Below the pieces are notes generated by a model. The model worked only from the letters and a program-made list of their open reading frames with translations, had not been told where the DNA came from and made no database searches. From contig NZ_JABWQX020000001.1 of the NCBI RefSeq assembly GCF_014268655.2, positions 3,130,001 through 3,194,000 of the forward strand: a stretch of DNA of 64,000 nt. Reading direction: 5' to 3'. The translations under genes were made by a program, and so were the position numbers. Position 1 is the stretch's first letter. Each line of letters begins with the position of its first letter. The stretch is from Pseudomonas marvdashtae. Lineage in GTDB: Bacteria; Pseudomonadota; Gammaproteobacteria; Pseudomonadales; Pseudomonadaceae. Positions 34,910 through 43,245 of this stretch are shown in pieces.

Positions 34910-35749
34910 CTATACCGTATGGTCCGGTATGAGAACCTGAATCAGGTTAGACTCATAAAGATCAGACTCTCCAATAAGGCCTGTATAGCCCCAAGCCTTT
35001 AGCTCGCGGATCCGGTTTTTCAACTCGAACGCTTCAAGCCTTGGATCAAAGGTGACTTCATCGAAAAGACGGTTAGTGTCGAGTGTTACAGGTAGCACTT
35101 TGTCCTGTGATCTTGGTGGTCCGGTAAATACAGCCACCAATCTAACTTCGTCCTCATGAGCGAATCCAGCCCTCTTCATCATGAGAAGCTTTGCTCTGTT
35201 AACGGGATCATGGAAGACATTCGGCCCTTTCCCCCCTACTTCGTTCGCTATGTGCTGAATAAGCTGTGGTTTAGCGAGGTATCTAACCTTTCCGATAAAA
35301 GGGACCGCATGTTCTTGAATTTCCAGGCCGTGAATCAGCGCAGAGAAAAGTTTTCTTGGAGTGCTTCGGACGCGTACACCTTCTTCACCTGGATATAGAT
35401 TTCGCTTATGGCGGGGATCTTTTACTACCCGTGAATAAGCACGCAGCAAAGTGTCAGAATCCATTGTTGCAGACCAGCTTTGAGCAAAAATGGGATGGAG
35501 TCCATTGCCAGGAAACATCTGCGGCCCCATCTTTCCGCCAGAAATTCGCTGTACGGCTATTCGGCTTTCAATAACTTCGAATGGATCCTCCCAAAAAGAC
35601 GGAGGGACCAACGTAATGCACCGCAACCTCAGGGCCTCTTCCAGCGCCCATTGCGGGAAGATCCTATAAATCGGCTGATCAAGGTCATTGATATCCAAAA
35701 CATTGTCTAACATCACGTTGTCTAAATTTTCGCTTGCCCCGCGGATCAT
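34910..35749 (-). CDS. DUF2971-like moron in the head module
   Basis: A 279-residue protein with two blocks of the DUF2971 family: PPSFWEDPFEVIESR (the usual DPFE) and FAHEDEVRLVAVF (E.E.R). DUF2971 proteins have no established activity and are scattered in mobile elements. Its base composition is visibly richer in A/T than the flanking structural genes, it is followed by its own strong terminator, and no lambda-type head operon needs it, so it was probably inserted as a moron. The start is uncertain; an ATG twelve codons later is possible. Confidence 0.7.
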   Translation of the reverse strand: MIRGASENLDNVMLDNVLDINDLDQPIYRIFPQWALEEALRLRCITLVPPSFWEDPFEVIESRIAVQRISGGKMGPQMFPGNGLHPIFAQSWSATMDSDTLLRAYSRVVKDPRHKRNLYPGEEGVRVRSTPRKLFSALIHGLEIQEHAVPFIGKVRYLAKPQLIQHIANEVGGKGPNVFHDPVNRAKLLMMKRAGFAHEDEVRLVAVFTGPPRSQDKVLPVTLDTNRLFDEVTFDPRLEAFELKNRIRELKAWGYTGLIGESDLYESNLIQVLIPDHTV

Positions 35750-35778
35750 CCTGAAGTTCCCGTACTGAATGCCAAGCC

Positions 35779-36264
35779 CTATTTAACGACTTGTAGCCCC
35801 CTCAACACCAGATAATCGGCGAACTGCGTCCTGCTCGGTGCATACGGTGGAGGTCGAAGCATGGCGCCAGGGTTGCCGCGCAGCAATGTCACGCGCTCCC
35901 CGTCTTTTTCGGTGCCGAAGGCAGGCTCAGGAATACCGAAGCCGTTATCCGCTGCGTACAGCTCTACTGCCAGCCGGAGTTGACCCCATTCAATTTCGAA
36001 CGGGACAAACGTTTCAGACAGAATTTCCATTCCAACCCTGCACTGCCGCCGAGGCCAGGCCATCGCCTGCGCGTCTCGCGTCTTGGCGCCCTTCCATTCC
36101 ATGGCGTTCATGTCGGCAGCAGCACGCAACAGCAAGGCCTTCTGCTCGTTTTCAGTAGCAGGAAGCGGGAAGCCATAGTAATTGCGGTAGAAGACCAGCT
36201 TCTCCAACGGCACAAAGCTGTTTGCGTCCGGTCTTCCTGTTCCATCTTCGACGATGACAAGCAT
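35779..36264 (-). CDS. Head-completion protein, DnaT-like domain
   Basis: A 161-residue protein starting MLVIVEDGTGRPDANSFV, the typical opening of phage proteins annotated with a DnaT-like domain. It contains AAADMNAMEWKGAKT and a Trp/Arg-rich centre (AMAWPRR). It lies between the head morphogenesis gene and the capsid genes and probably acts in head-tail joining. Confidence 0.8.
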   Translation of the reverse strand: MLVIVEDGTGRPDANSFVPLEKLVFYRNYYGFPLPATENEQKALLLRAAADMNAMEWKGAKTRDAQAMAWPRRQCRVGMEILSETFVPFEIEWGQLRLAVELYAADNGFGIPEPAFGTEKDGERVTLLRGNPGAMLRPPPYAPSRTQFADYLVLRGLQVVK

Positions 36265-36272
36265 AGGTAGGC

Positions 36273-37385
36273 TCAGCCTGATTGAACGCCGAGTGTAACG
36301 CCTGCTCGGGTGAACATGTCAGGCTCGAGTTCCTTGAGTTGAGCCAGGGTCAGCGGCTTGAATGACTTGTCAAGCTGCAGTTTGGCGAACTTTTCCGGCG
36401 TCAGGCCGCCGTTGCGAAACAACTTGCCGCGTACCGGCCCCAAGGCATGATCCTGAAAGCTCGCTGGTTGCGTTGCCAGCCACTCGTAATAGTTCAGGCT
36501 TGCGTCGACCTGGGCCCCGCCGTGGTCGCCAACCGAGGCGCGCGTGGCATCCTTGGCGAACATCTCCGAAATCCTGGTTGTCGGTACCGTCGTCGACCGG
36601 CAGTTGATATGCGCCGGCGGCAGCGGTCCTTTGCCAAGATCGAAGCGCATGCCATCCAGGCCCTTGCATTGCTGCGAGGTTTTGCGGTCGAGCGTCGACA
36701 CCCAACGATAACCCAGCACCACGTCGCTGTTGGCCCTCAGCGTCCCCATTCGTGCCGTCGTGGCCACATGCTGGATTGCCGTCTGCACCACAGCAGCGGC
36801 ATTGCGGTTGCTCACCGCCAGGACGCCATCCGTGAAGTTCTGCGCTGCGGTGCCGCGAATCGCCTGGATAATCTGGGCGTTTGTCTGCCCCTGGCCGAAG
36901 CCGAGCCTGATGGTGTTGGTGACTCGCATAGTTTCGGTTCGGGTCCAGCCGCTCAGGAAGCTTTTCAGCAGCTTGCCACCGTCGATCCCCTTCACCTGCA
37001 GCGGATAGGAGAACACTGCCGCGCGGATCACCGTGTTTGTCGGCACCACCGCGTCGATGGAGAGCGCATTGCTCAGGCTTCTGGCTTCAAAACTCGACTC
37101 GTACAACGCGATGTCAACCAAATCGGCTTGCACCAGGTCGCCGTAGGCCTTGTAGATGTCCAGCAGCTTGCCGTCCACGCGGCCGAGAAACTGCTCAAGG
37201 CGGTCCCGGCTGTAGGTGGTCAGCTCCTTGCGGGTCAACTGCTCCCGCACTAGCTTATCGATCTGGCGCAGGTACTTCTCGAACTTCTTGACCTCGCCAG
37301 CCTTAAGCCGCTCGATCATCACCGAGTGGCGGGTCGTCTGCTCTATTAGCTGGCTGTCCACCTGCGCCAGGTTTGTCGTCGGCAT
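36273..37385 (-). CDS. Head morphogenesis (minor head) protein
   Basis: A 370-residue protein of the Mu-F/SPP1 gp7 family: a long helical N-terminal part and the C-terminal block RWVSTLDRKTSQQCKGLDG with PPAHINCRSTTVP (split around the Cys-His cluster). It associates with the portal and enters the procapsid. The ATG at 37385 follows TTGGA; GTG at 37418 is an alternative. It overlaps the portal gene by about 80 bases. Confidence 0.87.
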   Translation of the reverse strand: MPTTNLAQVDSQLIEQTTRHSVMIERLKAGEVKKFEKYLRQIDKLVREQLTRKELTTYSRDRLEQFLGRVDGKLLDIYKAYGDLVQADLVDIALYESSFEARSLSNALSIDAVVPTNTVIRAAVFSYPLQVKGIDGGKLLKSFLSGWTRTETMRVTNTIRLGFGQGQTNAQIIQAIRGTAAQNFTDGVLAVSNRNAAAVVQTAIQHVATTARMGTLRANSDVVLGYRWVSTLDRKTSQQCKGLDGMRFDLGKGPLPPAHINCRSTTVPTTRISEMFAKDATRASVGDHGGAQVDASLNYYEWLATQPASFQDHALGPVRGKLFRNGGLTPEKFAKLQLDKSFKPLTLAQLKELEPDMFTRAGVTLGVQSG

Positions 37386-38763
37386 CGTCTTTGTCCAAGT
37401 TGATGCCGGCTGACTCACGCTCTTCGCTGATCAGATCGGCTTCTTCGTTGTATGGGCGCTCCGGCAGCTTGCCCGTGGTGAGGTACTGCCAGTAGGTGTC
37501 GGCGCTGATCGTGCCCGCCATCACCCCCTTGTGCAGTTCGGCGAGCACCTGGGCATCTACTTCAGGCATCACAAACTCTGGCGTCACCTTGAACGCGACC
37601 TGCTCCGGGTCGTAACCCTTCCACTCGGCGGCGTACCGCAATGCCTGCTCCACCGCTTCTGCCACCGTGATGACAATGCTGTGCAGCGTGGCGTGCTGGT
37701 CGTTCTGGCGAGTTTTACGAGCCTCCCCTGACTCAGTGCCGCCCACATCCATGACCTTGGCGCCAGCTTCAAGAGCGGCGTTCTTCTGGTCGTCCATGGC
37801 CGTGCGAACCGCTTCAATGCCAGCCCCCTGGAACTCGAGATAGCCGCACTTGCCATTCGGGCCTAGATCCCATGCTGCCGATGGGCCGGTTACGCTCAGC
37901 TCTACCGAATCATCAAGCCCGGAAACCCATGGTTGTGGGTGACTGGTCTGGTGCAGCGCGGTGAAGTAGTCAGCGCTGAGTTGGTAGGATTTCAAGGCGG
38001 CCCGCGCCATGGTCAGCAGCGGCACCTCGTCCACTTCAGGCGAGTTGTCTGTCGAGCCGCAATAGATCACCGGCAAGTAATACAGCCCCTTGATCAGGCG
38101 GGCATCAGCACCGGTGGTGCCAAGCGGCCTCAGGTCTTCGATAGTCGCGCCATCTTCCCCCAGTACTTCGCTGTGGCAGACGTTGTCGATCATCTTGAAG
38201 ACGCGATAGACCATCTTGCTGTCGTGGTCGTACTCATCCTCCTTGTTGTCGCGGAACTCGAGAAACACGGAGAGGATCAGGTCCTGACGGCCGCCCTGGC
38301 TGCCTACCTTCCAGTTGATGGCGTTGCGAGTGGCATAAGTCGAGAAATACGGCTCACCACCCTCATCGATGTTGACCACCAGCGGCACCCGGCCATGGGA
38401 AATAGCCTGGCGCACCATTCGAAAGAACAGCTGCTTGAGGCCGAAGCCGTCAGAGGTGGCGTTTTCCTCCAGCCCCCGCATGCCAGATGGAAGCTTGATT
38501 TCGGGAATCAACCGCGATACCAGCCCCATCATCGAACGCAACGCATCGCGGACCCAGTGCTCGTACTGAGCACGGGCCGTGTAGTTCTCATACAGGTATT
38601 TGTTGCCCACGCCGTCGAGCTTCTCAGCTTCGGTCATGCCGCTGGGCTTGGGTAGATTGCTCTGGTTGCGCTTGACTGCGCATTCGCCCTCGAGCGCATC
38701 GTCCATCATTTTCCACTCGGCGATGTGCGCGTCGTAGTCGGGGTTTGTCGATTGCACTGGCAT
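37303..38763 (-). CDS. Portal protein (DUF4055)
   Basis: A 486-residue portal. It begins with MPVQSTNPDYDAHIAEWKMMDD (family start NPDYDAH..EW) and contains GNKYLYENYTARAQYEHWV and GAGIEAVRTAMDDQKNAALEAGA motifs (parts GIEAV, MDDQK), as in DUF4055 proteins. The C-terminus is acidic and Pro-rich. It forms the dodecameric channel at one capsid vertex. Its ATG shares one base with the terminase stop codon. Confidence 0.92.
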   Translation of the reverse strand: MPVQSTNPDYDAHIAEWKMMDDALEGECAVKRNQSNLPKPSGMTEAEKLDGVGNKYLYENYTARAQYEHWVRDALRSMMGLVSRLIPEIKLPSGMRGLEENATSDGFGLKQLFFRMVRQAISHGRVPLVVNIDEGGEPYFSTYATRNAINWKVGSQGGRQDLILSVFLEFRDNKEDEYDHDSKMVYRVFKMIDNVCHSEVLGEDGATIEDLRPLGTTGADARLIKGLYYLPVIYCGSTDNSPEVDEVPLLTMARAALKSYQLSADYFTALHQTSHPQPWVSGLDDSVELSVTGPSAAWDLGPNGKCGYLEFQGAGIEAVRTAMDDQKNAALEAGAKVMDVGGTESGEARKTRQNDQHATLHSIVITVAEAVEQALRYAAEWKGYDPEQVAFKVTPEFVMPEVDAQVLAELHKGVMAGTISADTYWQYLTTGKLPERPYNEEADLISEERESAGINLDKDDADDKPGAGGQPANRADDPPLGDDRAA

Positions 38764-40082
38764 CAGGCCAAGCCTCCAATTCGGCGTGTTCCGCCTGTGC
38801 GTGTCTTGATCGGGTAGCGCTTGGCAATGAAGTAGCCGGGTGCGTCCACCAGGTGGTCATAGCCGGCCTTCTTGTCGGGCTCGCCCTTGTCGGTGTAAAT
38901 CTGGCGCTCTAGGCACTGCGTGTATTTCGGGCACTGGTCGACGTTGACCAGGTAGCGATGCTCGCCGTATGTGTTGGCGAACATTGCGCACATGGCGTTG
39001 ACGCGGTCCTTCACCGCGGGGTTTGTCGAGTCCACGACAACGGTGAAGCCCGCCTTCTTCAGTAGTGACAGGTCCGACTCGCTTGCGCTCTTGCTGCTGG
39101 TGTTCTGGCCGCTGGCGTCCGGGTAGATCGCAATACTGTGATCAGGAAACCGAAGCTTGATCTTCTCGATCATCTCGGGCGTGTCGCGCACCTCCGAGAA
39201 CTCGCTGAGCGCCAAGGGCAGATCGTCACGAATGACGTGCACCACGGCCGCCATCTTCATAACGTTGAAGTCCATGCCGATGTGTAGCGCCTCACCGCGC
39301 TTAATCGTCTCGCTGGTGCGGTTCGCCTCACGGTTGAACGTGTAGTAGACGACGCCCTGGTAGTTCTCAAAGCTGGCCTCATACTCTTGCCGGAACGTCC
39401 GGGGATCCATCTTGCGACGGGCAGCCTCGATTTCTTCCGGCGGAACGTTGCCACCATCGAGTGACGTGTAAAGCCAGCTACGGTGGTCAGGCTCATGTCC
39501 TGGCTTACCGTCTTGAAACGTGTCGTAGCAGTGGTTGAATCCTTTTGGCGTGCCAATGCGCAGCGCATGGCCGCCCTTTCGAACTTCACCGCTCGGCAGT
39601 GTGTAGGTGCAGGTGGAAAGCATCGGCCGGATGACTTCTTCCCATGCCGCATATTTGCAGTCGGCCCATTCGTCCACAAGGATGAAGAACAGACCCGAAC
39701 CACGCAGATCGTCGTAGTTCTCCAGACCGACACACCGGAGCAAGTGACCGCTCTTCAGCGTGATCAACATGTCCGTTTCGTTCGGCTTGGTCGCCAGCCA
39801 AGATTTCGGGATGGCCTGCTTCAGCCTGCGCCAGAAAACCCGACGGGCCTGCTTCTGTGTCGGCGCGGCGTACCAGATTTCATCCTCGACGCTGACGTTC
39901 CAGGCCGCAGCGAGCTTCGCGGCCCGACGCATTTCCGCCTTGCCCAGGAAGGTCTTGCCGAACCGACGGCCACACACCGCGTCGCGGAAGCGCGCCTCAG
40001 GCTGGAAGCCCCAGCAGTAAATGTTCGCCTGTTTCGGCGTCAGCGCGACCAGCCCATCAGAGATACGGGCTGGTAGGGACAT
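38763..40082 (-). CDS. terL: Terminase large subunit
   Basis: A 439-residue packaging ATPase-nuclease. The N-terminal ATPase has Walker A GRRFGKT (38-44) and Walker B LFFILVDEWAD (Asp137, Glu138) with the coupling segment RIGTPKG; the nuclease domain has GMDFNVMKMAAV and IYPDASG. It cuts and pumps DNA into the procapsid. It overlaps the small subunit by 26 bases. Confidence 0.95.
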   Translation of the reverse strand: MSLPARISDGLVALTPKQANIYCWGFQPEARFRDAVCGRRFGKTFLGKAEMRRAAKLAAAWNVSVEDEIWYAAPTQKQARRVFWRRLKQAIPKSWLATKPNETDMLITLKSGHLLRCVGLENYDDLRGSGLFFILVDEWADCKYAAWEEVIRPMLSTCTYTLPSGEVRKGGHALRIGTPKGFNHCYDTFQDGKPGHEPDHRSWLYTSLDGGNVPPEEIEAARRKMDPRTFRQEYEASFENYQGVVYYTFNREANRTSETIKRGEALHIGMDFNVMKMAAVVHVIRDDLPLALSEFSEVRDTPEMIEKIKLRFPDHSIAIYPDASGQNTSSKSASESDLSLLKKAGFTVVVDSTNPAVKDRVNAMCAMFANTYGEHRYLVNVDQCPKYTQCLERQIYTDKGEPDKKAGYDHLVDAPGYFIAKRYPIKTRTGGTRRIGGLA

Positions 40083-40530
40083 CTTCGTCAGGCCTCAGTA
40101 CGTATTCAGCGGCAGGTTCGGCCCCCGCCTCTGATCCAGGGGGCTTGATCGGTTCAAGGCGACGATTCACGAAGACGTCCCCCACCTCTTTGGCGGCCTG
40201 CTCCAGTAGTTGGGCAGTCAGCGCCATGTTCTTCATGTTCTCGGCTTTCTCAGCCATGCGCCCAAGCGTGCGGAGGCGAAACGCACGGTTGGCAATCGGT
40301 ATGTCCGCGGTCTCTTCGCGGAAACGCTTTCGGGCAGCATGGAATAGCTCCACCCACTTCGCGCCAAGCCCCTGCCCTGCATACTTAGTCGGGTCGTGCG
40401 ATTCACACTGCTGACGACTGATCTCTATGCCGAATTCCGTCTTGACCGCTGTCACCACCTGAGATGGCGTATCAAAGCAGGCAAGTGCCTGAACAATGAA
40501 GGCTTTGACCTCGCTTCGTAGTACTGCCAT
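40057..40530 (-). CDS. terS: Terminase small subunit-like protein (DUF2280)
   Basis: A 157-residue protein of the DUF2280 family: MAVLRSEVKAFIVQALACFDTPS with an HTH-like segment (ISRQQCESHDP), then a helical core and a Pro/Glu tail. Location directly upstream of terL makes it the DNA-recognition subunit. The ATG at 40530 follows GGATGAA; an in-frame TTG at 40548 is possible. Confidence 0.85.
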   Translation of the reverse strand: MAVLRSEVKAFIVQALACFDTPSQVVTAVKTEFGIEISRQQCESHDPTKYAGQGLGAKWVELFHAARKRFREETADIPIANRAFRLRTLGRMAEKAENMKNMALTAQLLEQAAKEVGDVFVNRRLEPIKPPGSEAGAEPAAEYVLRPDEDVPTSPYL

Positions 40531-40562
40531 ATGGGGTTCATCCGTCAAAACCTGTCACAGAA

Positions 40563-41210
40563 TCAGGCCAACTTGAGCAGACAGGTTCCGCAGGCCCTCG
40601 CAATGTTCAATTTCCCCACCTCAGCAGGACTGTTTGCAGCATCCACCAACGCTTGAACGTCAGGGCTCGCACCGTAGCGGCGGACCACACCAACGAACTC
40701 TTCAACGTCGTGTCCGCGCATCTCGAGCTTGGGCAATCCTTCCTGGGTGAACTTGGGCTGGCCGTATCCATCCCGTGCTTGGGCTATGTGGTACAGCTCA
40801 TGCTCTACCAGGGCGCAGAAGTCTGTGTCACTGCACTGGGCGCAGTAGTCGGCAGCCAGGGTGATGATGTAGGCCGGCACACCGCCGAACCAGTCACGCA
40901 TCTGCTGCTCCATCCGGGCCTTCTGCCAGCCGCCGGCACGGAACGCTACCTGCTCAGCCTGGCCTAGCACTGTCCGTCCCTGCTTCTCGAAGCTCGACGA
41001 GGCCCACATGACGCGGATGTCCGCATCCAGTAGGTGGGCATGGTCTTCGTTGTGAATGCTGCCGGTATCGGCAAGGATCTCGGCTTGGAGCCATTCCCAC
41101 ACCTCTGGGGCCGGGGTTAGGTGGATGCCAGTATCGGGTAGATCGGACAACCCAAGCAGTGACATCGATGGCTGCGGTCTACCCATGTTTTTACTCTCAT
41201 AAAATTTCAT
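40563..41210 (-). CDS. Putative phage metallopeptidase
   Basis: A 215-residue protein with the zinc motif LVEHELYHI (HExxH) at about residues 134-142 and ALVEHELYHIAQARDGYG around it, typical of the putative phage metallopeptidase family encoded beside terminases. The start is uncertain (41210 or 41186). It may process a head protein or act on the host. A plus-strand moron cluster lies behind it. Confidence 0.8.
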   Translation of the reverse strand: MKFYESKNMGRPQPSMSLLGLSDLPDTGIHLTPAPEVWEWLQAEILADTGSIHNEDHAHLLDADIRVMWASSSFEKQGRTVLGQAEQVAFRAGGWQKARMEQQMRDWFGGVPAYIITLAADYCAQCSDTDFCALVEHELYHIAQARDGYGQPKFTQEGLPKLEMRGHDVEEFVGVVRRYGASPDVQALVDAANSPAEVGKLNIARACGTCLLKLA

Positions 41211-41306
41211 CACCCAGCATCAGTCCAGTTGAGCGATGTGCCCTTCCTAGCTTGTGGCGATAAGGCATCAGGGGTAGGGTTGCTGGTTTTGTCACAGGGG
41301 AAAAGA

Positions 41307-41738
41307 GTGAACAACACCACGAAATGGATAATAAGTACTGTTGTTGCAATTGTGATTGGATGTGGAGGCGGAGCGTTCGCATACCTTCAATATTCGTCGC
41401 AACAATCGCGGGAGATAGGGCGCACCGAGGCTGAAAATAGTTATCTGAGAGAACAAATCGCTCAGCTTAAACAAGAAAAAGAAAAGCTCATCGTCGAGTT
41501 GAACGCTTGGGACTCGGCATACCGTAAGATTGACACGGAACTGTCAACTACCAGATTGAGGCTCGCTGCTGTACAAAACGACGAATGCGAAGCAATCTGG
41601 GGCGAGGTTCTAAGCCTAGAAATTACCGCAAGTAGAGCTGATGGTTGGAACTACAGTTTGGAGCGAAAGCAGGAAGTACAAAAGCAGATCTCAGAAACTA
41701 AAAAAATTCATCAGACTTGCCTTTCTTCCAGGAAATAA
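41307..41738 (+). CDS. Membrane-anchored coiled-coil moron
   Basis: A 143-residue protein. GTG at 41307 follows AGGGGAAAAGA; the longer in-frame start has no ribosome site. An N-terminal transmembrane helix (WIISTVVAIVIGCGGGAFAYL region, about 7-27) precedes a long coiled coil with E/Q/K-rich heptads. It is oriented against the late operon, so it is probably expressed by the lysogen. Function is unknown. Confidence 0.7.
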   Translation: MNNTTKWIISTVVAIVIGCGGGAFAYLQYSSQQSREIGRTEAENSYLREQIAQLKQEKEKLIVELNAWDSAYRKIDTELSTTRLRLAAVQNDECEAIWGEVLSLEITASRADGWNYSLERKQEVQKQISETKKIHQTCLSSRK

Positions 41739-41760
41739 AGCTCGAGCCAGGAATTCTCAT

Positions 41761-41940
41761 ATGAGATTACGATATGAAGTACAAACTGATAAAGACATCA
41801 AGAACGGGAGATGGACAGGCAAGATCGTGTACACCGTACTAGACATGCAAGATTTCAACGCACCTCGGGTAGTGGTTTCTCACGACACCAAAGAGTCTGC
41901 CCGTTCACATTGTGAACGTCTAAATAGTACAGGTAGCTAG
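41761..41940 (+). CDS. Small hypothetical moron protein
   Basis: A 59-residue protein (MRLRYEVQTDKDIKNGRW) with AGGA eight bases before the ATG; an in-frame ATG at 41641 would overlap the preceding gene. It has a beta-strand pattern like small phage DUFs. It is second in a three-gene plus-strand cassette. Confidence 0.6.
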   Translation: MRLRYEVQTDKDIKNGRWTGKIVYTVLDMQDFNAPRVVVSHDTKESARSHCERLNSTGS

Positions 41941-42073
41941 CGCTCAGCGAGCGGCCGTAAAATGGCGCGACACGATCCGCTGATGCGCAAAACGTGTCGA
42001 AACCTATGAATTGAGAATTCGCGATTCCACCCACTCGTCTACAATCCAAAATTCTTCTAAAGGACTTGAATCA

Positions 42074-42412
42074 ATGAATTTCAGGTGCACTCTGTTGGTG
42101 CTCGCGGCCGCTTCAGCGTCGGGATGCGGAACGATCAATACGACCTTTCGAGATGATGCTGTGGCTAGCGGTAAACTGGCTCGCTGGCATTCCCACTGTG
42201 ACTCGGTTCCACGAATCTATAGTGGTGCAGTTTTTGATTACTGCACACTAGATGCGGAACCACGGCAAAGCACTGGTTTCGATGGATACCCCGCCCCAGC
42301 GCTCATTGTCCTCGACATGGGCCTCTCAGCTGTCGCGGACACTCTCTTATTGCCTTACTCCGTCTATTTGCAAAACAAACACGGTGACATCAGGAAGGCG
42401 CGTTTCGAATAG
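42074..42412 (+). CDS. YceK/YidQ-family lipoprotein moron
   Basis: A 112-residue lipoprotein: signal peptide with SASGCG lipobox, then YPAPALIVLDMGLSAVADTLLLPY, the block of the YceK/YidQ (DUF1375) family. The ATG at 42074 is preceded by AAGGA. Members are outer-membrane lipoproteins of unknown function; in a prophage, surface modification or exclusion is plausible but unproven. Confidence 0.75.
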   Translation: MNFRCTLLVLAAASASGCGTINTTFRDDAVASGKLARWHSHCDSVPRIYSGAVFDYCTLDAEPRQSTGFDGYPAPALIVLDMGLSAVADTLLLPYSVYLQNKHGDIRKARFE

Positions 42413-42482
42413 CAAGGCGAGCCGATCACAGCCGGGCCATTTGCATCTGTCACGTTTTTGCATAATTGAAGCGTACCCCGGC

Positions 42483-42827
42483 TTACTTGGGTCGGCGTTC
42501 GACCCCGTTGGAAGTCTTGTCACACCGCATGCAATGCTCACAGTTCAGATGCCGGCAGATCCAGGCTTTCACCCGCTGCCAGTACGTGACCATGAATAGG
42601 TGGCGGATGCCGGCCAAAGCCAAGGCGATGTGCAGGGTCAACCCGGCAGTAGTGGGGCCGAACAGAAAGCTGTCATGCCGAGTGGTGACCACGTAGGCGC
42701 TGATGGCGATCGTCGAGTAGATCAGCTTCCCAAGGATGCCGTCCTTCACCTTCCCGCTCACCACGCACCAGAACGCCCACAAGGCAATCATGCCGCAGGC
42801 GATGGAGTTGATCAGTTCAAGATTCAT
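42483..42827 (-). CDS. Phage holin-like membrane protein (class with three helices)
   Basis: A 114-residue protein with three predicted membrane helices (about 7-26, 33-50, 60-80) and a Cys/Arg-rich C-terminal tail (CRHLNCEHCMRCDK). It overlaps the next holin gene by four bases. Paired small membrane proteins before the terminase are usually holin and antiholin. It may set the timing of lysis. Confidence 0.75.
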   Translation of the reverse strand: MNLELINSIACGMIALWAFWCVVSGKVKDGILGKLIYSTIAISAYVVTTRHDSFLFGPTTAGLTLHIALALAGIRHLFMVTYWQRVKAWICRHLNCEHCMRCDKTSNGVERRPK

Positions 42828-43153
42828 GGTGGATTGCCTCCCCCAAACCGCTGGCGGATGAACGCCCAGAGGTCAGCGGCTTTGATGGCCCGGGTGATGG
42901 CGGCGATAAGCGACCCGCCGAAGGTCCCCAGGAGGAAACCGACACCGGCAACACTGCGCGGCTCGACCACTCCGAAGTAGGAACTGATCAGGCCCGTCAG
43001 GTAATGGGCGCAGACGGCACCCGAGAAAATAAAGATGGCCCAGGCCTTTCGGTCTACCAGGTCATCGCGGTGCCAGAAGCTGGCGGCTATAGCGCCAAGC
43101 AGCCCAGCAAATGCCCAGTCGAGCTTCTCGAACAGGCGCTGTAAAAACTCCAT
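42824..43153 (-). CDS. Putative phage holin (PF16931-like)
   Basis: A 109-residue protein starting MEFLQRLFEKLDWAFAGLLG with three hydrophobic segments (about 15-30, 40-60, 65-90). It matches the Pseudomonas phage holin family. The ATG at 43153 has GGAGTCGAAGGC upstream; the longer frame has none. It would open the inner membrane to let the SleB endolysin reach the wall. Confidence 0.82.
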   Translation of the reverse strand: MEFLQRLFEKLDWAFAGLLGAIAASFWHRDDLVDRKAWAIFIFSGAVCAHYLTGLISSYFGVVEPRSVAGVGFLLGTFGGSLIAAITRAIKAADLWAFIRQRFGGGNPP

Positions 43154-43183
43154 GCCTTCGACTCCGACTGTGCATGATTGAAT

Positions 43184-43206
43184 AAAAAAGGCCGGCGTAG
43201 CCGGCC
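43184..43206 (-). terminator. Intrinsic terminator after the lectin gene
   Basis: On the minus strand GGCCGGC-TAC-GCCGGCC is followed by six T residues. It separates the lectin bacteriocin gene from the holins. Confidence 0.85.
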
Positions 43207-43245
43207 AAACACTGGGGAGCATCATCGATACAAAAGTAGTCGGCT

